Shown: positions 15,833-26,920, counted from the stretch's first letter. The stretch: 64,000 nucleotides of DNA from Candidatus Pseudomonas phytovorans (GCA_029202525.1 CP119325.1:1333501-1397500), one strand, 5' to 3'. Made by a program: numbers and translations. The notes: a model not told the origin generated them from the letters alone.

Positions 15833-16588
15833 ATGCGTCGCCCTATGGTAGCTGGTAACTGGAAGATGCACGGTACCCGCGCTAGCGTCGCTGAGCTGAC
15901 CGAAGGCTTGAGCAATCTCGCCTTGCCGAGCGGAGTGGAAGTCGCGGTATTTCCTCCGGCCCTGTTCATCAATCAAGTGATCGATGGCCTGGCAGGTAAA
16001 GAAATTACTGTCGGCGCACAGAATTCTGCTGTACAACCCGAACAGGGTGCGCTGACCGGGGAAGTTGCTCCGGAGCAGCTGGTTGAAGCAGGTTGCAAGT
16101 TGGTGTTGGTTGGCCACTCCGAGCGTCGCCAGATCATTGGCGAAACAGACGAAGTGCTCAATCGCAAGTTTGCAGCGGCCCAGGCCAAAGGTTTGAAGCC
16201 AGTGCTTTGCATCGGGGAAACCCTTGCAGAGCGCGAGGCCGGCAAGACGCTTGAAGTTGTCGGGCGTCAACTAAGCAGTATCATCGAAGCTTTCGGTGTT
16301 AAGGCTTTTGCCAATGCAGTAATTGCCTATGAGCCTGTATGGGCCATTGGCACCGGCCTTACGGCCACGCCACAGCAGGCCCAGGATGTGCACGCCGCCA
16401 TCCGCGGCCAGCTGGCGGCAGAAGATGCTGAAGTGGCTGCGAAGGTGCAGCTGCTCTACGGCGGCAGCGTGAAGGCGGCCAATGCGGCCGAACTGTTCGG
16501 CATGCCGGATATCGATGGGGGTCTCATTGGTGGGGCTTCCCTGAACGCAGACGAATTCGGTGCAATTTGTCGCGCCGCAGGAAACTGA
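15833..16588 (+). CDS. tpiA: Triosephosphate isomerase
   Basis: TpiA interconverts dihydroxyacetone phosphate and glyceraldehyde-3-phosphate. The 251-residue TIM barrel has the substrate lysine in AGNWKMHG (residue about 11), the catalytic histidine in VGHSERR, the catalytic glutamate and mobile loop in [11 protein letters not shown], and the phosphate-binding YGGSV and GGLIGGASL loops. secG begins 4 bases after the stop, matching the tpiA-secG pairing of gammaproteobacteria. Confidence 0.99.
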   Translation: MRRPMVAGNWKMHGTRASVAELTEGLSNLALPSGVEVAVFPPALFINQVIDGLAGKEITVGAQNSAVQPEQGALTGEVAPEQLVEAGCKLVLVGHSERRQIIGETDEVLNRKFAAAQAKGLKPVLCIGETLAEREAGKTLEVVGRQLSSIIEAFGVKAFANAVIAYEPVWAIGTGLTATPQQAQDVHAAIRGQLAAEDAEVAAKVQLLYGGSVKAANAAELFGMPDIDGGLIGGASLNADEFGAICRAAGN

Positions 16589-16592
16589 ACAA

Positions 16593-16991
16593 ATGCTGGA
16601 AACAGTCATCGTTGTTTTTCATCTGTTGGCAGCGCTGTCGCTTGTAGTGCTGGTTCTGTTGCAACAGGGTAAGGGTGCCGAAGCTGGTGCATCTTTCGGC
16701 GCGGGTGCTTCTAATACCGTGTTCGGGAGCCAGGGTTCTGCAACGTTCCTAAGTAAATTCACTGCTATACTCGCTGCCACTTTCTTTTTGACAGCACTTG
16801 GGTTAGGATACTTCGCGAAGCAACAAGCTCACCAGCTTAGCCAAGCAGGTCTTCCAGATCCAGCAGTGCTAGAAGTGAAAGAGCCGCAAAAACCGGCAGT
16901 TAATGATGATGTACCGGTGCTCCAGCAGCAGAAGAGCGAAACCACCAATAATGTTGGTGATGTACCTCCTCCAGCCCAAGAGCAGAAGTAA
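16593..16991 (+). CDS. secG: Protein-export membrane protein SecG
   Basis: SecG is the small accessory subunit of the SecYEG translocon. From ATG 16593 ([18 protein letters not shown]) the 132-residue protein has two membrane segments (about 3-22 and 52-72) separated by the conserved [16 protein letters not shown] and [10 protein letters not shown] region. A Pro/Gln/Glu-rich tail of about 50 residues follows, longer than in E. coli but usual in Pseudomonas. tRNA-Leu starts 21 bases after the stop, so co-transcription is likely. Confidence 0.97.
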   Translation: MLETVIVVFHLLAALSLVVLVLLQQGKGAEAGASFGAGASNTVFGSQGSATFLSKFTAILAATFFLTALGLGYFAKQQAHQLSQAGLPDPAVLEVKEPQKPAVNDDVPVLQQQKSETTNNVGDVPPPAQEQK

Positions 16992-17012
16992 CGGGTTTCA
17001 AGTAGTAGTATT

Positions 17013-17098
17013 GCCGAGGTGGTGGAATTGGTAGACACGCAACCTTGAGGTGGTTGTGCCCATAGGGTGTAGGGGTTCGAGTCCCCTTCTCGGTACCA
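17013..17098 (+). tRNA. leuT: tRNA-Leu (anticodon GAG)
   Basis: The 86-base gene folds as a class II tRNA: acceptor GCCGAGG pairs with TCTCGGT, the anticodon stem CAACC/GGTTG encloses TTGAGGT with anticodon GAG, there is a long variable arm, the T arm contains GGTTCGAGTCC, and CCA is encoded. It lies between secG and tRNA-fMet, as in other gammaproteobacteria. The gene symbol is a conventional guess. Confidence 0.96.
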
Positions 17099-17111
17099 AT
17101 TGAAGCATGAG

Positions 17112-17134
17112 AGCCCGCTTTAGCGGGCTTTCTT
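17112..17134 (+). terminator. Terminator after tRNA-Leu
   Basis: AGCCCGC and GCGGGCT (17112-17118 and 17123-17129) form a 7-bp stem with a TTTA loop, followed by a TTCTT tail. It closes the secG/tRNA-Leu unit. Confidence 0.75.
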
Positions 17135-17198
17135 GTAGGTGAAGGTTTGGGTTTGACCCTCAACAGGGTTCGGTCTTATACTTTCGCCCCGGCTTTGT

Positions 17199-17275
<77 letters not shown>

Positions 17276-17285
17276 GCTTCAGCGG

Positions 17286-17307
17286 AGCCCCTTTTCAGGG
17301 GCTTTTT
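17286..17307 (+). terminator. Terminator between tRNA-fMet and rimP
   Basis: AGCCCC/GGGGCT (17286-17291 and 17298-17303) with a TTTTCA loop runs into TTTTT. It probably only partly blocks read-through, since rimP-nusA commonly share the tRNA promoter. Confidence 0.65.
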
Positions 17308-17404
17308 GCTAATCGAACAGTTTCGGCGTCGTTGTCCAACGGCGCTTTCAGGGATGGGCGCTTCGCCCATTTTTCATTTGCACAGCATGCACGAGGGGGT
17401 TCAG

Positions 17405-17863
17405 GTGTCGAGCAAGCTAGAACAGTTGCAGGCCTTGTTGGCCCCGGTGGTCACGGGGCTGGGCTTCGAATGCTGGGGGATTGAATTCGTCTCCCAGGGC
17501 AAACATTCGGTACTACGTGTCTACATCGACAAGGAAGGCGGGATTCTGGTTGACGACTGCGCAGAAGTCAGTCGCCAGGTCAGCAGCGTCCTGGATGTGG
17601 AAGATCCGATCAGCTCTGAATATACCCTAGAGGTTTCTTCTCCTGGCATGGAACGCCCACTGTTCACTCTGGAACAGTTTGCCTCGCATGCCGGCGAACA
17701 AGTGAAGATCAAGCTGCGCTCACCCTTCGAGGGTCGTCGTAACTTCCAGGGCCTTCTCCGCGGTGTGGAGGAGCAGGATGTGGTGGTCCAGGTGGACGAT
17801 CAGGAGTTCCTGTTGCCGATCGACTCGATCGACAAGGCCAATATTATTCCCAGTTTTGACTGA
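17405..17863 (+). CDS. rimP: Ribosome maturation factor RimP
   Basis: RimP assists maturation of the 30S subunit. From GTG 17405 ([16 protein letters not shown]) the protein has 152 residues, the usual size, with a GAGGGGG ribosome site upstream. Conserved GFECWGIEF and the SSPGMERPL motif mark the N-terminal domain; the C-terminal SH3-like domain ends [12 protein letters not shown] 17387 and an earlier start at 17249 are in frame, but the latter overlaps tRNA-fMet. It is the first gene of the rimP-nusA-infB-rbfA-truB operon. Confidence 0.96.
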   Translation: MSSKLEQLQALLAPVVTGLGFECWGIEFVSQGKHSVLRVYIDKEGGILVDDCAEVSRQVSSVLDVEDPISSEYTLEVSSPGMERPLFTLEQFASHAGEQVKIKLRSPFEGRRNFQGLLRGVEEQDVVVQVDDQEFLLPIDSIDKANIIPSFD

Positions 17864-17922
17864 GACGTGCCGGGACCGGCGGACTATCCGGGCCCAATGG
17901 CTTGCGCAAGGCGAGGCGTACG

Positions 17923-19404
17923 ATGAGCAAAGAAGTACTGCTGGTTGTTGAATCGGTATCCAACGAAAAAGGTGTACCGCCCGGCGTCATTTTCGAAGCG
18001 CTGGAAGTGGCCCTGGCTACTGCAACCAAAAAACGTTTTGAAGACGAAGTCGATCTGCGTGTGGAAATCAACCGCCACACCGGTAGCTACGAGACCTTCC
18101 GTCGCTGGACCGTGGTCGATGAAGCCGATCTTGATGATCCGGCGATCGAAACCTGGCTGGACAAGATCAAGGACACTCATCCGGAAGCCAAGATTGGTGA
18201 CGTGATCGAGGAGAAGATCGAGTCCATCGAGTTCGGTCGTATCGCCGCCCAGACCGCCAAGCAGGTCATTGTGCAGAAGGTCCGCGAGGCCGAGCGTGCC
18301 CAGGTGGTCGATGCCTACCGTGAACACGTAGGCGAGATCATTTCCGGTACCGTCAAAAAGGTTACCCGCGACAACGTCATCGTTGACCTGGGCAACAACG
18401 CCGAGGCCTTGCTGGCCCGCGAAGATATCATTTCGCGCGAAACCTTCCGTGTCGGTGTGCGCCTGCGTGCACTGCTCAAGGAAATTCGCACAGAAAACCG
18501 TGGCCCTCAGCTGATCCTGTCGCGCACCGCGCCACAGATGCTGATCGAGCTTTTCCGCATTGAAGTGCCGGAAATTGCCGAGGGCCTCATTGAAGTCATG
18601 GCTGCCTCCCGTGATCCGGGTTCGCGAGCCAAGATCGCCGTCCGCTCCAAGGACAAGCGCATCGACCCGCAAGGCGCCTGTATCGGCATGCGTGGTTCGC
18701 GCGTCCAAGCTGTATCCGGGGAGTTGGGTGGTGAGCGTGTGGATATCGTCCTGTGGGACGATAACCCGGCGCAGTTCGTCATCAACGCCATGTCGCCGGC
18801 TGAAGTCGCGGCGATCATCGTTGATGAAGATGCCCATGCCATGGACATCGCCGTCGCCGAGGATAACCTGGCCCAGGCCATTGGCCGTGGCGGTCAGAAC
18901 GTTCGTCTTGCCAGTCAGCTGACCGGCTGGACCCTGAACGTGATGACCGAGAAGGACATTCAGGCCAAGCAGCAGGCCGAAACAGGTGACATCCTGCGCA
19001 ATTTCATCGATGAACTGGAAGTCGACGAGGAGCTGGCCCAAGTGCTGGTCGACGAAGGCTTCACCAGCCTCGAAGAAATTGCCTACGTACCGTTGGAAGA
19101 AATGCTCAACATCGATGGCTTTGACGAAGATATCGTCAATGAGCTCCGCGCTCGAGCCAAGGACCGTTTGTTGACCAAGGCCATCGCTACCGAAGAAAAA
19201 CTGGCAGACGCCCACCCGGCCGAAGACCTGCTCTCGCTTGAGGGTATGGACAAGGACCTGGCGGCTGAACTGGCGGTGCGCGGCGTGGTTAACCGCGAAG
19301 ACCTGGCCGAGCAGTCGATCGACGATCTGCTCGACATCGACGGCATCGACGAAGAGCGTGCCGGCAAGTTGATCATGGCCGCCCGAGCCCATTGGTTCGA
19401 GTAA
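17923..19404 (+). CDS. nusA: Transcription termination/antitermination factor NusA
   Basis: NusA binds RNA polymerase and controls pausing, termination and antitermination. From ATG 17923 ([17 protein letters not shown]) it is 493 residues: an N-terminal polymerase-binding domain (1-125), an S1 domain (about 135-200), two KH domains (about 230-345, with [12 protein letters not shown]), and two acidic C-terminal repeats (about 365-493). It lies between rimP and infB in the standard operon. Confidence 0.98.
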   Translation: MSKEVLLVVESVSNEKGVPPGVIFEALEVALATATKKRFEDEVDLRVEINRHTGSYETFRRWTVVDEADLDDPAIETWLDKIKDTHPEAKIGDVIEEKIESIEFGRIAAQTAKQVIVQKVREAERAQVVDAYREHVGEIISGTVKKVTRDNVIVDLGNNAEALLAREDIISRETFRVGVRLRALLKEIRTENRGPQLILSRTAPQMLIELFRIEVPEIAEGLIEVMAASRDPGSRAKIAVRSKDKRIDPQGACIGMRGSRVQAVSGELGGERVDIVLWDDNPAQFVINAMSPAEVAAIIVDEDAHAMDIAVAEDNLAQAIGRGGQNVRLASQLTGWTLNVMTEKDIQAKQQAETGDILRNFIDELEVDEELAQVLVDEGFTSLEEIAYVPLEEMLNIDGFDEDIVNELRARAKDRLLTKAIATEEKLADAHPAEDLLSLEGMDKDLAAELAVRGVVNREDLAEQSIDDLLDIDGIDEERAGKLIMAARAHWFE

Positions 19405-19431
19405 TTAGGCGCGGCCTGAGGAGAGAAGTGC

Positions 19432-21960
19432 ATGACGCAAGTCACGGTGAAAGAACTGGCCCAAGAGGTCGAGGCACCGGTAGAGCGCCTGCTGCAGCAG
19501 ATGCGTGAGGCAGGTCTGCCGCACACCGACGCCGGTCAGGTAGTGACCGACAATGAGAAGCAGACCCTGCTGACTCATTTGAAAAGCAGCCACAAGAGCA
19601 AGGCGGAAGAGCCGCGCAAGATTACCTTGCAGCGCAAAACCACCAGCACCCTGCGTGTCGCCGGTAGCAAGAGCATTAGCGTAGAAGTACGCAAGAAGAA
19701 AGTATTCGTGCAGCGCAGCCCGGAAGAAATCCAGGCTGAGCAGAAGCGTGAAGCGGAAGAGCGCCGCGCGGTTGAAAACGCCGCTCGCGACAAGGTTGAT
19801 GCCGACGTTCGTCAGCGCAACGAAGATCAGGCTCGCCGTCAGGCAGCTGACTCCGCTGTAGCTGCCCCTGCGCCTGCCGCCAAGCCAGAGCCGGCACCTG
19901 CCGCTGCCCAGGCTCCGGTAGTCGCCGACGCCCCGGCCTCCGAAGACGCTGCAGCCCGTGCTGCCGAGCGTAAGAAAGACGAGACCCGTCGCAACGAAAG
20001 CCGCACCCGTGATGACGACCGTCGTCGTGGCGAAGCGCCTCGTGTGTCGATCAAGGTCAAGGTCAAGGAAAAGGAAAAGGCGCCGACTCCGCGTGCTGCT
20101 CCGCGTACCACCGACGAAGAGAGCGATGGCGCTCGTCGTGGCCGTGGTGGCAAGGGCAAGCTGAAGAAGCGTAACCAGCATGGCTTCCAGAGCCCGACCG
20201 GCCCCGTCATCCGTGACGTGACCATCGGCGAGACCATCACGGTTTCCGAACTGGCCAACCAGATGTCCGTCAAGGGCGCTGAAGTCGTCAAGTTCATGTT
20301 CAAGATGGGCACCCCGGTTACCATCAACCAGGTGCTCGACCAGGAAACCGCTCAGCTGATCGCAGAAGAGCTGGGCCACAAGGTCACCCTGGTCAGCGAT
20401 ACCGCCCTGGAAGATTCCTTGGCCGAATCGCTGAAATTCGAAGGCCAGGCCGAGTCGCGTGCGCCGGTGGTTACTGTCATGGGTCACGTTGACCATGGTA
20501 AGACCTCGCTGCTCGACTATATCCGTCGTGCCAAGGTTGCCGCTGGCGAAGCCGGTGGTATCACCCAGCACATCGGTGCCTACCACGTGGAAACCGACCG
20601 CGGCATGGTCACCTTCCTCGACACCCCGGGCCACGCAGCTTTCACCCAGATGCGTGCACGTGGTGCCAAGGCGACCGACATCGTCATCCTGGTGGTGGCG
20701 GCGGACGACGGCGTGATGCCGCAAACCCGCGAGGCCGTTCAGCATGCCAAGGCAGCTGGCGTTCCGCTGGTGGTCGCGGTGAACAAGATCGACAAGCCAG
20801 GTGCTGACCTCGATCGCATCCGCAACGAACTGTCCGTCGAAGGCGTCACCTCTGAGGAATGGGGTGGTGACACGCCGTTCGTCAAGGTTTCGGCGAAGAT
20901 GGGTACCGGTGTTGACGAACTGCTCGAAGCCGTCCTGCTGCAGGCCGAGGTTCTCGAACTGACCGCTACGCCAACCGCCCCAGGCCGTGGTGTCGTGGTT
21001 GAATCGCGCCTCGACAAGGGCCGTGGTCCGGTTGCCACCATCCTGGTCCAGGACGGTACGCTGCGTCAGGGCGACATGGTCCTGTGCGGCTCCAACTATG
21101 GCCGCGTTCGCGCCATGCTCGACGAGAACGGCAAGCCTGTGAAGGAAGCTGGCCCGTCGATCCCGGTCGAGATCCTCGGCCTGGATGGCACGCCGGAAGC
21201 CGGTGATGAGCTGTCGGTAGTGGCTGACGAGAAGAAAGCCCGCGAAGTTGCCCTGTTCCGTCAAGGCAAGTACCGCGAGGTCAAGCTGGCCCGTGCTCAC
21301 GCCGGCAAGCTGGAAAACATCTTCGAGAACATGGGTCAGGCCGAGAAGAAAACCCTCAACATCGTTCTCAAGACCGATGTTCGCGGTTCGCTCGAGGCGC
21401 TCAACGGTTCGCTCGGCGGCCTGGGCAACGACGAAGTGCAGGTCCGTGTGATTGGTGGTGGCGTCGGTGGTATCACCGAGAGCGATGCCAACCTGGCCCT
21501 TGCGTCCAACGCGGTGCTGTTCGGCTTCAACGTGCGTGCTGATGCCGGCGCGCGCAAGATCGTCGAGCAGGAAGGTCTGGATATGCGTTATTACAACGTG
21601 ATCTACGACATCATCGAAGACGTCAAGAAAGCCCTGACCGGTATGCTCGGCAGCGATGTTCGCGAGAACATCCTGGGTGTCGCCGAAGTCCGTGACGTGT
21701 TCCGTTCGCCGAAGTTCGGCGCCATCGCTGGCTGTATGGTCATCGAGGGTACCGTGTACCGTAACCGCCCGATCCGCGTACTGCGCGAAGACGTGGTTAT
21801 CTTCGAAGGCGAGCTGGAATCGCTGCGTCGCTTCAAGGACGACGCTGCCGAAGTGCGTAACGGCATGGAGTGCGGTATTGGCGTCAAGAGCTACAACGAC
21901 GTCAAGGTCGGCGACAAGATCGAAGTCTTCGAGAAAGTCCAGGTGGCTCGTACCCTTTAA
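19432..21960 (+). CDS. infB: Translation initiation factor IF-2
   Basis: IF-2 is the GTPase that brings initiator tRNA to the 30S subunit and promotes 50S joining. The 842-residue product has an N-terminal IF2_N domain ([20 protein letters not shown]), a long charged and Ala/Pro-rich linker (about 60-250), a second IF2_N domain, then the G domain with GHVDHGKTS (G1), DTPGH (G3) and NKIDKPGAD (G4), followed by domains II-IV. AGGAGAG precedes the ATG. It follows nusA after 27 bases. Confidence 0.99.
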   Translation: MTQVTVKELAQEVEAPVERLLQQMREAGLPHTDAGQVVTDNEKQTLLTHLKSSHKSKAEEPRKITLQRKTTSTLRVAGSKSISVEVRKKKVFVQRSPEEIQAEQKREAEERRAVENAARDKVDADVRQRNEDQARRQAADSAVAAPAPAAKPEPAPAAAQAPVVADAPASEDAAARAAERKKDETRRNESRTRDDDRRRGEAPRVSIKVKVKEKEKAPTPRAAPRTTDEESDGARRGRGGKGKLKKRNQHGFQSPTGPVIRDVTIGETITVSELANQMSVKGAEVVKFMFKMGTPVTINQVLDQETAQLIAEELGHKVTLVSDTALEDSLAESLKFEGQAESRAPVVTVMGHVDHGKTSLLDYIRRAKVAAGEAGGITQHIGAYHVETDRGMVTFLDTPGHAAFTQMRARGAKATDIVILVVAADDGVMPQTREAVQHAKAAGVPLVVAVNKIDKPGADLDRIRNELSVEGVTSEEWGGDTPFVKVSAKMGTGVDELLEAVLLQAEVLELTATPTAPGRGVVVESRLDKGRGPVATILVQDGTLRQGDMVLCGSNYGRVRAMLDENGKPVKEAGPSIPVEILGLDGTPEAGDELSVVADEKKAREVALFRQGKYREVKLARAHAGKLENIFENMGQAEKKTLNIVLKTDVRGSLEALNGSLGGLGNDEVQVRVIGGGVGGITESDANLALASNAVLFGFNVRADAGARKIVEQEGLDMRYYNVIYDIIEDVKKALTGMLGSDVRENILGVAEVRDVFRSPKFGAIAGCMVIEGTVYRNRPIRVLREDVVIFEGELESLRRFKDDAAEVRNGMECGIGVKSYNDVKVGDKIEVFEKVQVARTL

Positions 21961-21970
21961 GGGCGAGCAA

Positions 21971-22050
21971 GCCGCAAACCCCCGCTACAGGGCGGTTTGC
22001 GGCACCTCTTCAGGTAGCGCCCGGTCAGGCATTCGTCTGACCGGGCGTTT
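21971..22050 (+). terminator. Two tandem hairpins between infB and rbfA
   Basis: The first is GCCGCAAACC (21971-21980) pairing with 21994-22003. The second is a perfect 11-bp stem (CGCCCGGTCAG at 22018-22028 with 22037-22047) followed by TTT. The second looks like a modest intrinsic terminator inside the operon and may lower rbfA/truB expression relative to infB, or act as a processing site. Confidence 0.55.
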
Positions 22051-22076
22051 GCCGCTTTAAGTTACAGGTAGCAAGA

Positions 22077-22475
22077 ATGGCCAAAGAATACAGCCGTACC
22101 CAACGTATCGGCGATCAGATGCAGCGCGAGCTGGCCGAGCTGATCCGTCGCGAAGTCAAAGACCCGCGTGTCGGTCTGGTTACCATCACCGCCGTGGACG
22201 TCAGCCGTGACCTGGGCCATGCCAAGGTGTTCATCACCGTCATGGGCGAGGAAACGCCAGACGCCGTGAAGCAGTCGTTGAAGGCACTGAACAGTGCTGC
22301 CAGCTTCCTGCGCCTGCACCTGGGCCGCTCGATGCAACTGCGCAGCGTGCCGCAGCTGCACTTCCACTTCGATGAAAGCGTCAGCCGCGGTGTGCACCTG
22401 TCGGCGCTGATCGAGCGTGCAGTGGCCGAAGACCGCCTGCACAAGGATACCGACGAGCTGGACACCAAGGAGTAA
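22077..22475 (+). CDS. rbfA: 30S ribosome-binding factor RbfA
   Basis: RbfA binds free 30S subunits and is needed for 16S rRNA 5'-end processing and cold adaptation in E. coli. The 132-residue protein has the single KH-like fold typical of the family, with [22 protein letters not shown] at the start and [15 protein letters not shown] near the end. It begins 116 bases after infB, past two hairpins, and its stop lies 3 bases before truB. Confidence 0.97.
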   Translation: MAKEYSRTQRIGDQMQRELAELIRREVKDPRVGLVTITAVDVSRDLGHAKVFITVMGEETPDAVKQSLKALNSAASFLRLHLGRSMQLRSVPQLHFHFDESVSRGVHLSALIERAVAEDRLHKDTDELDTKE

Positions 22476-22478
22476 GCG

Positions 22479-23396
22479 GTGGCCCAGGTCAAACGTATTC
22501 GCCGCAATGTCAGCGGCATCATCCTGCTCGACAAGCCGCTTGGCTTCACCTCCAACGCCGCCCTGCAAAAAGTGCGCTGGCTGCTCAACGCGGAAAAGGC
22601 CGGCCACACCGGTAGCCTCGACCCGTTGGCAACCGGCGTGTTGCCGCTGTGCTTCGGCGAGGCGACCAAGTTTTCGCAGTACTTGCTCGATTCCGACAAG
22701 GGCTACGAAACCGTCATGCAGATGGGGCAGACTACCAACACCGGCGATGCCGAAGGTGAAGTGCTGCAGACCCGCGAGGTGACCGTTGGTCGCGCCGACA
22801 TCGAGGCGGCGCTGCCTGGTTTTCGCGGCCCGATCAGCCAGATACCGCCGATGTACTCGGCGCTCAAGCGTGACGGCCAACCGCTGTACAAGCTGGCACG
22901 TGCAGGAGAGGTAGTGGAGCGCGAGGCGCGTTCTGTTACTATTAACCGCCTGGAGTTGCTGGAGTGCGAAGGTACCCGTGCACGGTTGACCGTAGGCTGC
23001 AGTAAAGGCACCTATATCCGCACGCTGGTGGAGGATATTGGTGAGGTTCTTGGCTGCGGCGCCTATGTCGCCGAGCTGCGCAGGACCCAGGCTGGGCCCT
23101 TCGCGCTGGCACAGACGGTTACCCTCGAGGAACTTGAGCAAGCTCACGCCGAAGGTGGCAATGAAGCGCTTGATCGCTTCCTGATGCCATCGGACAGCGG
23201 GTTGCAGGACTGGCCCATGGTCAGCCTGTCGGAACACAGTGCGTTCTACTGGCTGCATGGGCAGGCAGTACGCGCGCCGGACGCGCCACAGTTTGGCATG
23301 GTCCGGGTACAGGATCACAATGCACGCTTCATCGGTATCGGTGAAGTGAGCGAAGACGGGCGTATTGCGCCGCGTCGGCTGATTCGGTCGGAATGA
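22479..23396 (+). CDS. truB: tRNA pseudouridine(55) synthase TruB
   Basis: TruB converts U55 of the tRNA T loop to pseudouridine. The 305-residue protein starts with GTG 22479, three bases after the rbfA stop, and has the catalytic aspartate in [14 protein letters not shown] near residue 48, the KGTYIRTL motif and a C-terminal PUA-like domain. It ends the operon before the separate rpsO leader. Confidence 0.98.
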   Translation: MAQVKRIRRNVSGIILLDKPLGFTSNAALQKVRWLLNAEKAGHTGSLDPLATGVLPLCFGEATKFSQYLLDSDKGYETVMQMGQTTNTGDAEGEVLQTREVTVGRADIEAALPGFRGPISQIPPMYSALKRDGQPLYKLARAGEVVEREARSVTINRLELLECEGTRARLTVGCSKGTYIRTLVEDIGEVLGCGAYVAELRRTQAGPFALAQTVTLEELEQAHAEGGNEALDRFLMPSDSGLQDWPMVSLSEHSAFYWLHGQAVRAPDAPQFGMVRVQDHNARFIGIGEVSEDGRIAPRRLIRSE

Positions 23397-23543
23397 CCGA
23401 AACCGCAGGGTAAGGCTTCGGCCGAGCCCTACGGAATCAAGGGTGGCTGTCAGTAGGCACGGTCACACCTTTCTTATTAATACAGGGATTTGTCCCTGGC
23501 CTATTGGACCCCGCTTGCGGGATCCGTTATCAGGAGATGCCAA

Positions 23544-23813
23544 ATGGCCCTCAGCGTTGAAGAAAAAGCTCAAATCGTTACCGACTACCAGCAAGCTGCT
23601 GGCGACACTGGTAGCCCGGAAGTTCAGGTTGCTCTGCTGACCGCGAACATCAACAAGCTGCAAGGCCACTTCAAGGCCAACGGTAAAGACCACCACTCGC
23701 GTCGTGGCCTGATCCGTATGGTTAACCAGCGTCGTAAGCTGCTGGACTACCTGAAGGGCAAAGACACCACTCGTTACAGCGCCCTGATCGGTCGCCTGGG
23801 CCTGCGTCGCTAA
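23544..23813 (+). CDS. rpsO: 30S ribosomal protein S15
   Basis: S15 is a primary 16S rRNA-binding protein of the 30S platform. From ATG 23544 ([12 protein letters not shown]) it is 89 residues, exactly the family size, with CAGGAG upstream; the apparent longer frame from 23490 is leader. The conserved HHSRRGL and RRKLLDYLK motifs are present. A GC-rich hairpin at about 23506-23525, just before the ribosome site, may take part in autoregulation by S15, as seen in other bacteria (inference). Confidence 0.98.
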   Translation: MALSVEEKAQIVTDYQQAAGDTGSPEVQVALLTANINKLQGHFKANGKDHHSRRGLIRMVNQRRKLLDYLKGKDTTRYSALIGRLGLRR

Positions 23814-24063
23814 TAGCGGCCTGGTCAGTGGTGTGCATGGCGTGTCTCATGCAGTGGCAACGTTGCCTGGCAGCGTTGTCTTTGAGCACGCCACGCGTAT
23901 CTGCGAGGCTGGCAGCCTGGTGATGTCGAACGGTTTTACCGCTCGGCAGCCAGGCTCCCGGCCTCGTGTTGTATCTGGACGGTCAACGGGGCCGATTCCC
24001 TGTTCTGCCCAAAAATTCGCAAGAAACCAGTTCCCCCAGAGCCACTGAAAAAGGTAGGAAACC

Positions 24064-26169
24064 GTGAACCCGGTAATCAAGACTTTCCAGTTCGGTCAAT
24101 CGACCGTTACTCTCGAAACGGGCCGCATCGCCCGTCAGGCAACCGGCGCCGTGCTGGTGACCGTCGATAACGATGTCACCGTGCTGGTGACCGTGGTCGG
24201 CGCCAAGCACGCAGACCCAAGCAAAGGCTTCTTCCCTCTTTCTGTTCATTATCAGGAAAAGACCTACGCTGCCGGCAAGATCCCTGGTGGTTTCTTCAAG
24301 CGTGAAGGCCGTCCTTCCGAGAAAGAGACCCTGACCTCGCGCCTGATCGACCGCCCGATCCGCCCGCTGTTCCCTGAAGGCTTCATGAACGAAGTGCAGG
24401 TCGTCTGCACCGTGGTGTCCACCAGCAAGAAGACCGACCCGGACATCGCTGCGATGATCGGTACCTCGGCTGCCCTGGCCATTTCCGGTATTCCGTTCGA
24501 AGGCCCGATCGGCGCCGCCCGTGTTGCTTTCCACGAAAGCACCGGCTACCTGCTGAACCCGACTTACGAGCAACTGGCTGCTTCGAGCCTGGACATGGTC
24601 GTTGCCGGTACCTCCGACGCCGTGCTGATGGTTGAATCGGAAGCTGAAGAGCTGACCGAAGACCAGATGCTGGGTGCCGTACTGTTCGCCCACGACGAAT
24701 TCCAGGTCGTTATCCAGGCTGTCAAAGAGCTGGCTGCCGAAGCCGCCAAGCCTACCTGGGACTGGAAAGCAGCCGTTGCCAACACTGAATTGTTCAACGC
24801 CATTCGCGCCGAATTCGGTGAAGGCGTTTCGCAGGGCTACACCATCACCGTCAAGGCTGACCGCTATGCGCGCCTGGGCGAGCTGCGTGATCAGGCGATC
24901 GCCAAGTTCTCCGGTGAAGAAGGCCAGCCTTCGGCTTCCGAAGTGAAAGAAATCTTCGGCGAAATCGAATACCGCACCGTTCGCGAAAACATCGTCAACG
25001 GCAAGCCACGTATCGACGGCCGCGACACCAAGACCGTTCGCCCGCTGAACATCGAAGTTGGTGTTCTGCCGAAGACCCACGGTTCGGCGCTGTTCACCCG
25101 TGGCGAAACCCAGGCACTGGTCGTTGCGACCCTGGGTACTGCCCGTGACGCCCAGCTGCTGGATACCCTCGAAGGCGAGAAAAAAGACCCCTTCATGCTG
25201 CACTACAACTTCCCGCCGTTCTCGGTTGGCGAGTGTGGTCGCATGGGCGGTGCTGGCCGTCGCGAAATCGGCCACGGCCGGTTGGCCCGTCGTTCGGTCC
25301 AGGCCATGCTGCCGGCTGCTGACGTGTTCCCGTACACCATCCGCGTGGTTTCGGAAATCACCGAATCCAACGGTTCCAGCTCCATGGCTTCGGTCTGTGG
25401 TGCTTCGCTGGCCCTGATGGACGCCGGTGTGCCGATGAAGGCGCCAGTTGCCGGTATCGCCATGGGTCTGGTCAAGGAAGGCGAGAAGTTTGCCATTCTG
25501 ACCGACATCCTGGGTGATGAAGACCACCTGGGCGACATGGACTTCAAGGTAGCCGGTACCGCCAAAGGTGTTACCGCGCTGCAGATGGACATCAAGATCA
25601 ACGGCATCACCGAAGAGATCATGGAAATCGCCCTGGGCCAGGCCCTGGAAGCGCGCCTGAACATCCTCGGCCAGATGAACCAGATCATTGGTCAGTCGCG
25701 TACCGAGCTGTCGGCCAACGCCCCGACCATGATCGCGATGAAGATCGACACCGACAAGATCCGTGACGTCATCGGTAAAGGCGGCGCCACCATTCGTGCC
25801 ATCTGTGAAGAGACCAAGGCTTCGATCGACATCGAAGACGACGGCTCGATCAAGATCTTCGGCGAAACCAAGGAAGCGGCAGAGGCTGCCAAGCAGCGCA
25901 TCCTGGGCATCACCGCTGAGGCCGAAATCGGCAAGATCTACGTTGGCAAGGTTGAGCGTATCGTCGACTTCGGCGCATTCGTCAACATCCTGCCTGGCAA
26001 GGACGGCCTGGTGCACATCTCCATGCTGAGCGATGCTCGCGTCGAGAAAGTCACCGACATCCTGAAAGAAGGCCAGGAAGTCGAAGTACTGGTACTGGAC
26101 GTGGACAACCGCGGCCGTATCAAGCTGTCGATCAAGGACGTTGCCGCGGCGAAGGCCTCGGGCGTGTAA
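24064..26169 (+). CDS. pnp: Polyribonucleotide nucleotidyltransferase (PNPase)
   Basis: PNPase is the phosphate-dependent 3'-5' exoribonuclease of the degradosome. The 701-residue product starts with GTG 24064 ([12 protein letters not shown]) after AGGAAACC and has two RNase PH-like domains (about 1-220 and 310-550) separated by a helical linker, a KH domain containing [12 protein letters not shown] (about 555-615) and an S1 domain (about 620-690). The 250-base rpsO-pnp spacer contains complementary segments that could form the RNase III-type leader stem known in E. coli; I see no gene there. Confidence 0.99.
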   Translation: MNPVIKTFQFGQSTVTLETGRIARQATGAVLVTVDNDVTVLVTVVGAKHADPSKGFFPLSVHYQEKTYAAGKIPGGFFKREGRPSEKETLTSRLIDRPIRPLFPEGFMNEVQVVCTVVSTSKKTDPDIAAMIGTSAALAISGIPFEGPIGAARVAFHESTGYLLNPTYEQLAASSLDMVVAGTSDAVLMVESEAEELTEDQMLGAVLFAHDEFQVVIQAVKELAAEAAKPTWDWKAAVANTELFNAIRAEFGEGVSQGYTITVKADRYARLGELRDQAIAKFSGEEGQPSASEVKEIFGEIEYRTVRENIVNGKPRIDGRDTKTVRPLNIEVGVLPKTHGSALFTRGETQALVVATLGTARDAQLLDTLEGEKKDPFMLHYNFPPFSVGECGRMGGAGRREIGHGRLARRSVQAMLPAADVFPYTIRVVSEITESNGSSSMASVCGASLALMDAGVPMKAPVAGIAMGLVKEGEKFAILTDILGDEDHLGDMDFKVAGTAKGVTALQMDIKINGITEEIMEIALGQALEARLNILGQMNQIIGQSRTELSANAPTMIAMKIDTDKIRDVIGKGGATIRAICEETKASIDIEDDGSIKIFGETKEAAEAAKQRILGITAEAEIGKIYVGKVERIVDFGAFVNILPGKDGLVHISMLSDARVEKVTDILKEGQEVEVLVLDVDNRGRIKLSIKDVAAAKASGV

Positions 26170-26189
26170 GCGACTGCACCGCAACACAG

Positions 26190-26214
26190 AAAGGGCCCTT
26201 CGGGGCCCTTTTTT
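26190..26214 (+). terminator. Terminator after pnp
   Basis: AAGGGCCC (26191-26198) pairs with GGGCCCTT (26203-26210) around a TTCG tetraloop and is followed by TTTT. A canonical strong terminator. Confidence 0.93.
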
Positions 26215-26285
26215 CATGGGTGGCGGGAACCTTTTGCGGACTTGCATCTTGCATGCAGGTTTACCGCGCTGATTGCAAAATGCAC

Positions 26286-26367
26286 GATCATGAGAATGAT
26301 CTATAATTGATAAGTTGTTGATTTATATAGATTAAATTCAGATCAGAAAGCTGGCACAGCACATGCA
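26286..26367 (+). promoter_or_regulatory. Candidate sigma-54 promoter with IHF site and palindrome
   Basis: TGGCAC-N6-TGCA at 26352-26367 has the -24 GG and -12 GC spaced exactly as in the crcZ promoter of this window. Upstream, 26311-26323 fits the IHF consensus on the reverse strand (YAANNNNTTGATW) at every position, and 26286-26301 is a perfect 6-4-6 palindrome (GATCAT/ATGATC). The predicted start near 26378 leaves a 54-base leader before the BON gene. Confidence 0.6.
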
Positions 26368-26431
26368 ACTACCTTCATACCTGCCGCCAGGACATACGGC
26401 GCAGACCTTTCGAAAAACAGGAGTGACCCAC

Positions 26432-26782
26432 ATGAAGAAGTTCGCCATTGCTGCCGCTACTGCCACCGCTCTGACCCTGACCATGGCTAACGCGGCATTC
26501 GCCCAGCAAACCACCCAGGCCCCGATGACGCTGGCCGCCGGTGAGGTGACCAAAGCCAAGGAAGCTACCTCTGACACTTGGATTACCACCAAGGTCAAAG
26601 CTGATCTGATGACCGAGAAGGGTGTGCCTGGCAGCGACATCAAAGTGGAAACCAACAAAGGTGTTGTGTCGCTGTCGTCCGACGTAGCTGTGACTGATTC
26701 CCAGAAAGAGATGGCAGTTGCCATCGCCAAGAAGATCAAAGGCGTGCAGGCCGTATCGGCTGATGGCCTGAAGTCCGAATAA
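26432..26782 (+). CDS. Periplasmic BON-domain protein
   Basis: From ATG 26432 (MKKFAIAAATATALTLTM) the 116-residue protein has a Sec signal peptide with probable cleavage after ANAAFA, then one BON domain (about residues 45-115: DTWITTKVKADLMTEKGV, ending VQAVSADGLKSE). BON domains occur in OsmY-like periplasmic proteins linked to envelope or osmotic stress, and are thought to bind phospholipid. AGGAG sits before the start. The gene stands alone between terminators and has a candidate sigma-54 promoter. The exact role cannot be told from sequence. Confidence 0.88.
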   Translation: MKKFAIAAATATALTLTMANAAFAQQTTQAPMTLAAGEVTKAKEATSDTWITTKVKADLMTEKGVPGSDIKVETNKGVVSLSSDVAVTDSQKEMAVAIAKKIKGVQAVSADGLKSE

Positions 26783-26822
26783 GGAACGTCCCGTCGGCCA
26801 AAGGATCTGGCCACCAACCCTG

Positions 26823-26852
26823 GAAGGGGCCGCATTGCGGCCCCTTCTTCAT
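26823..26852 (+). terminator. Terminator after the BON-domain gene
   Basis: GAAGGGGCCGC and GCGGCCCCTTC (26823-26833 and 26837-26847) form an 11-bp stem with an ATT loop, followed by a TTCATTTTT tail. Confidence 0.9.
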
Positions 26853-26920
26853 TTTTACACAAGGCGCTCTTTTTGTTTTAAATTCAACAAAGAATTGTAT
26901 ACAAAAATGGAGCCTCACTA

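Noticed and set aside
23983..26247. 754-codon reverse-strand frame opposite pnp
   Set aside because: Antisense shadow of pnp; no conserved motif or start signal.
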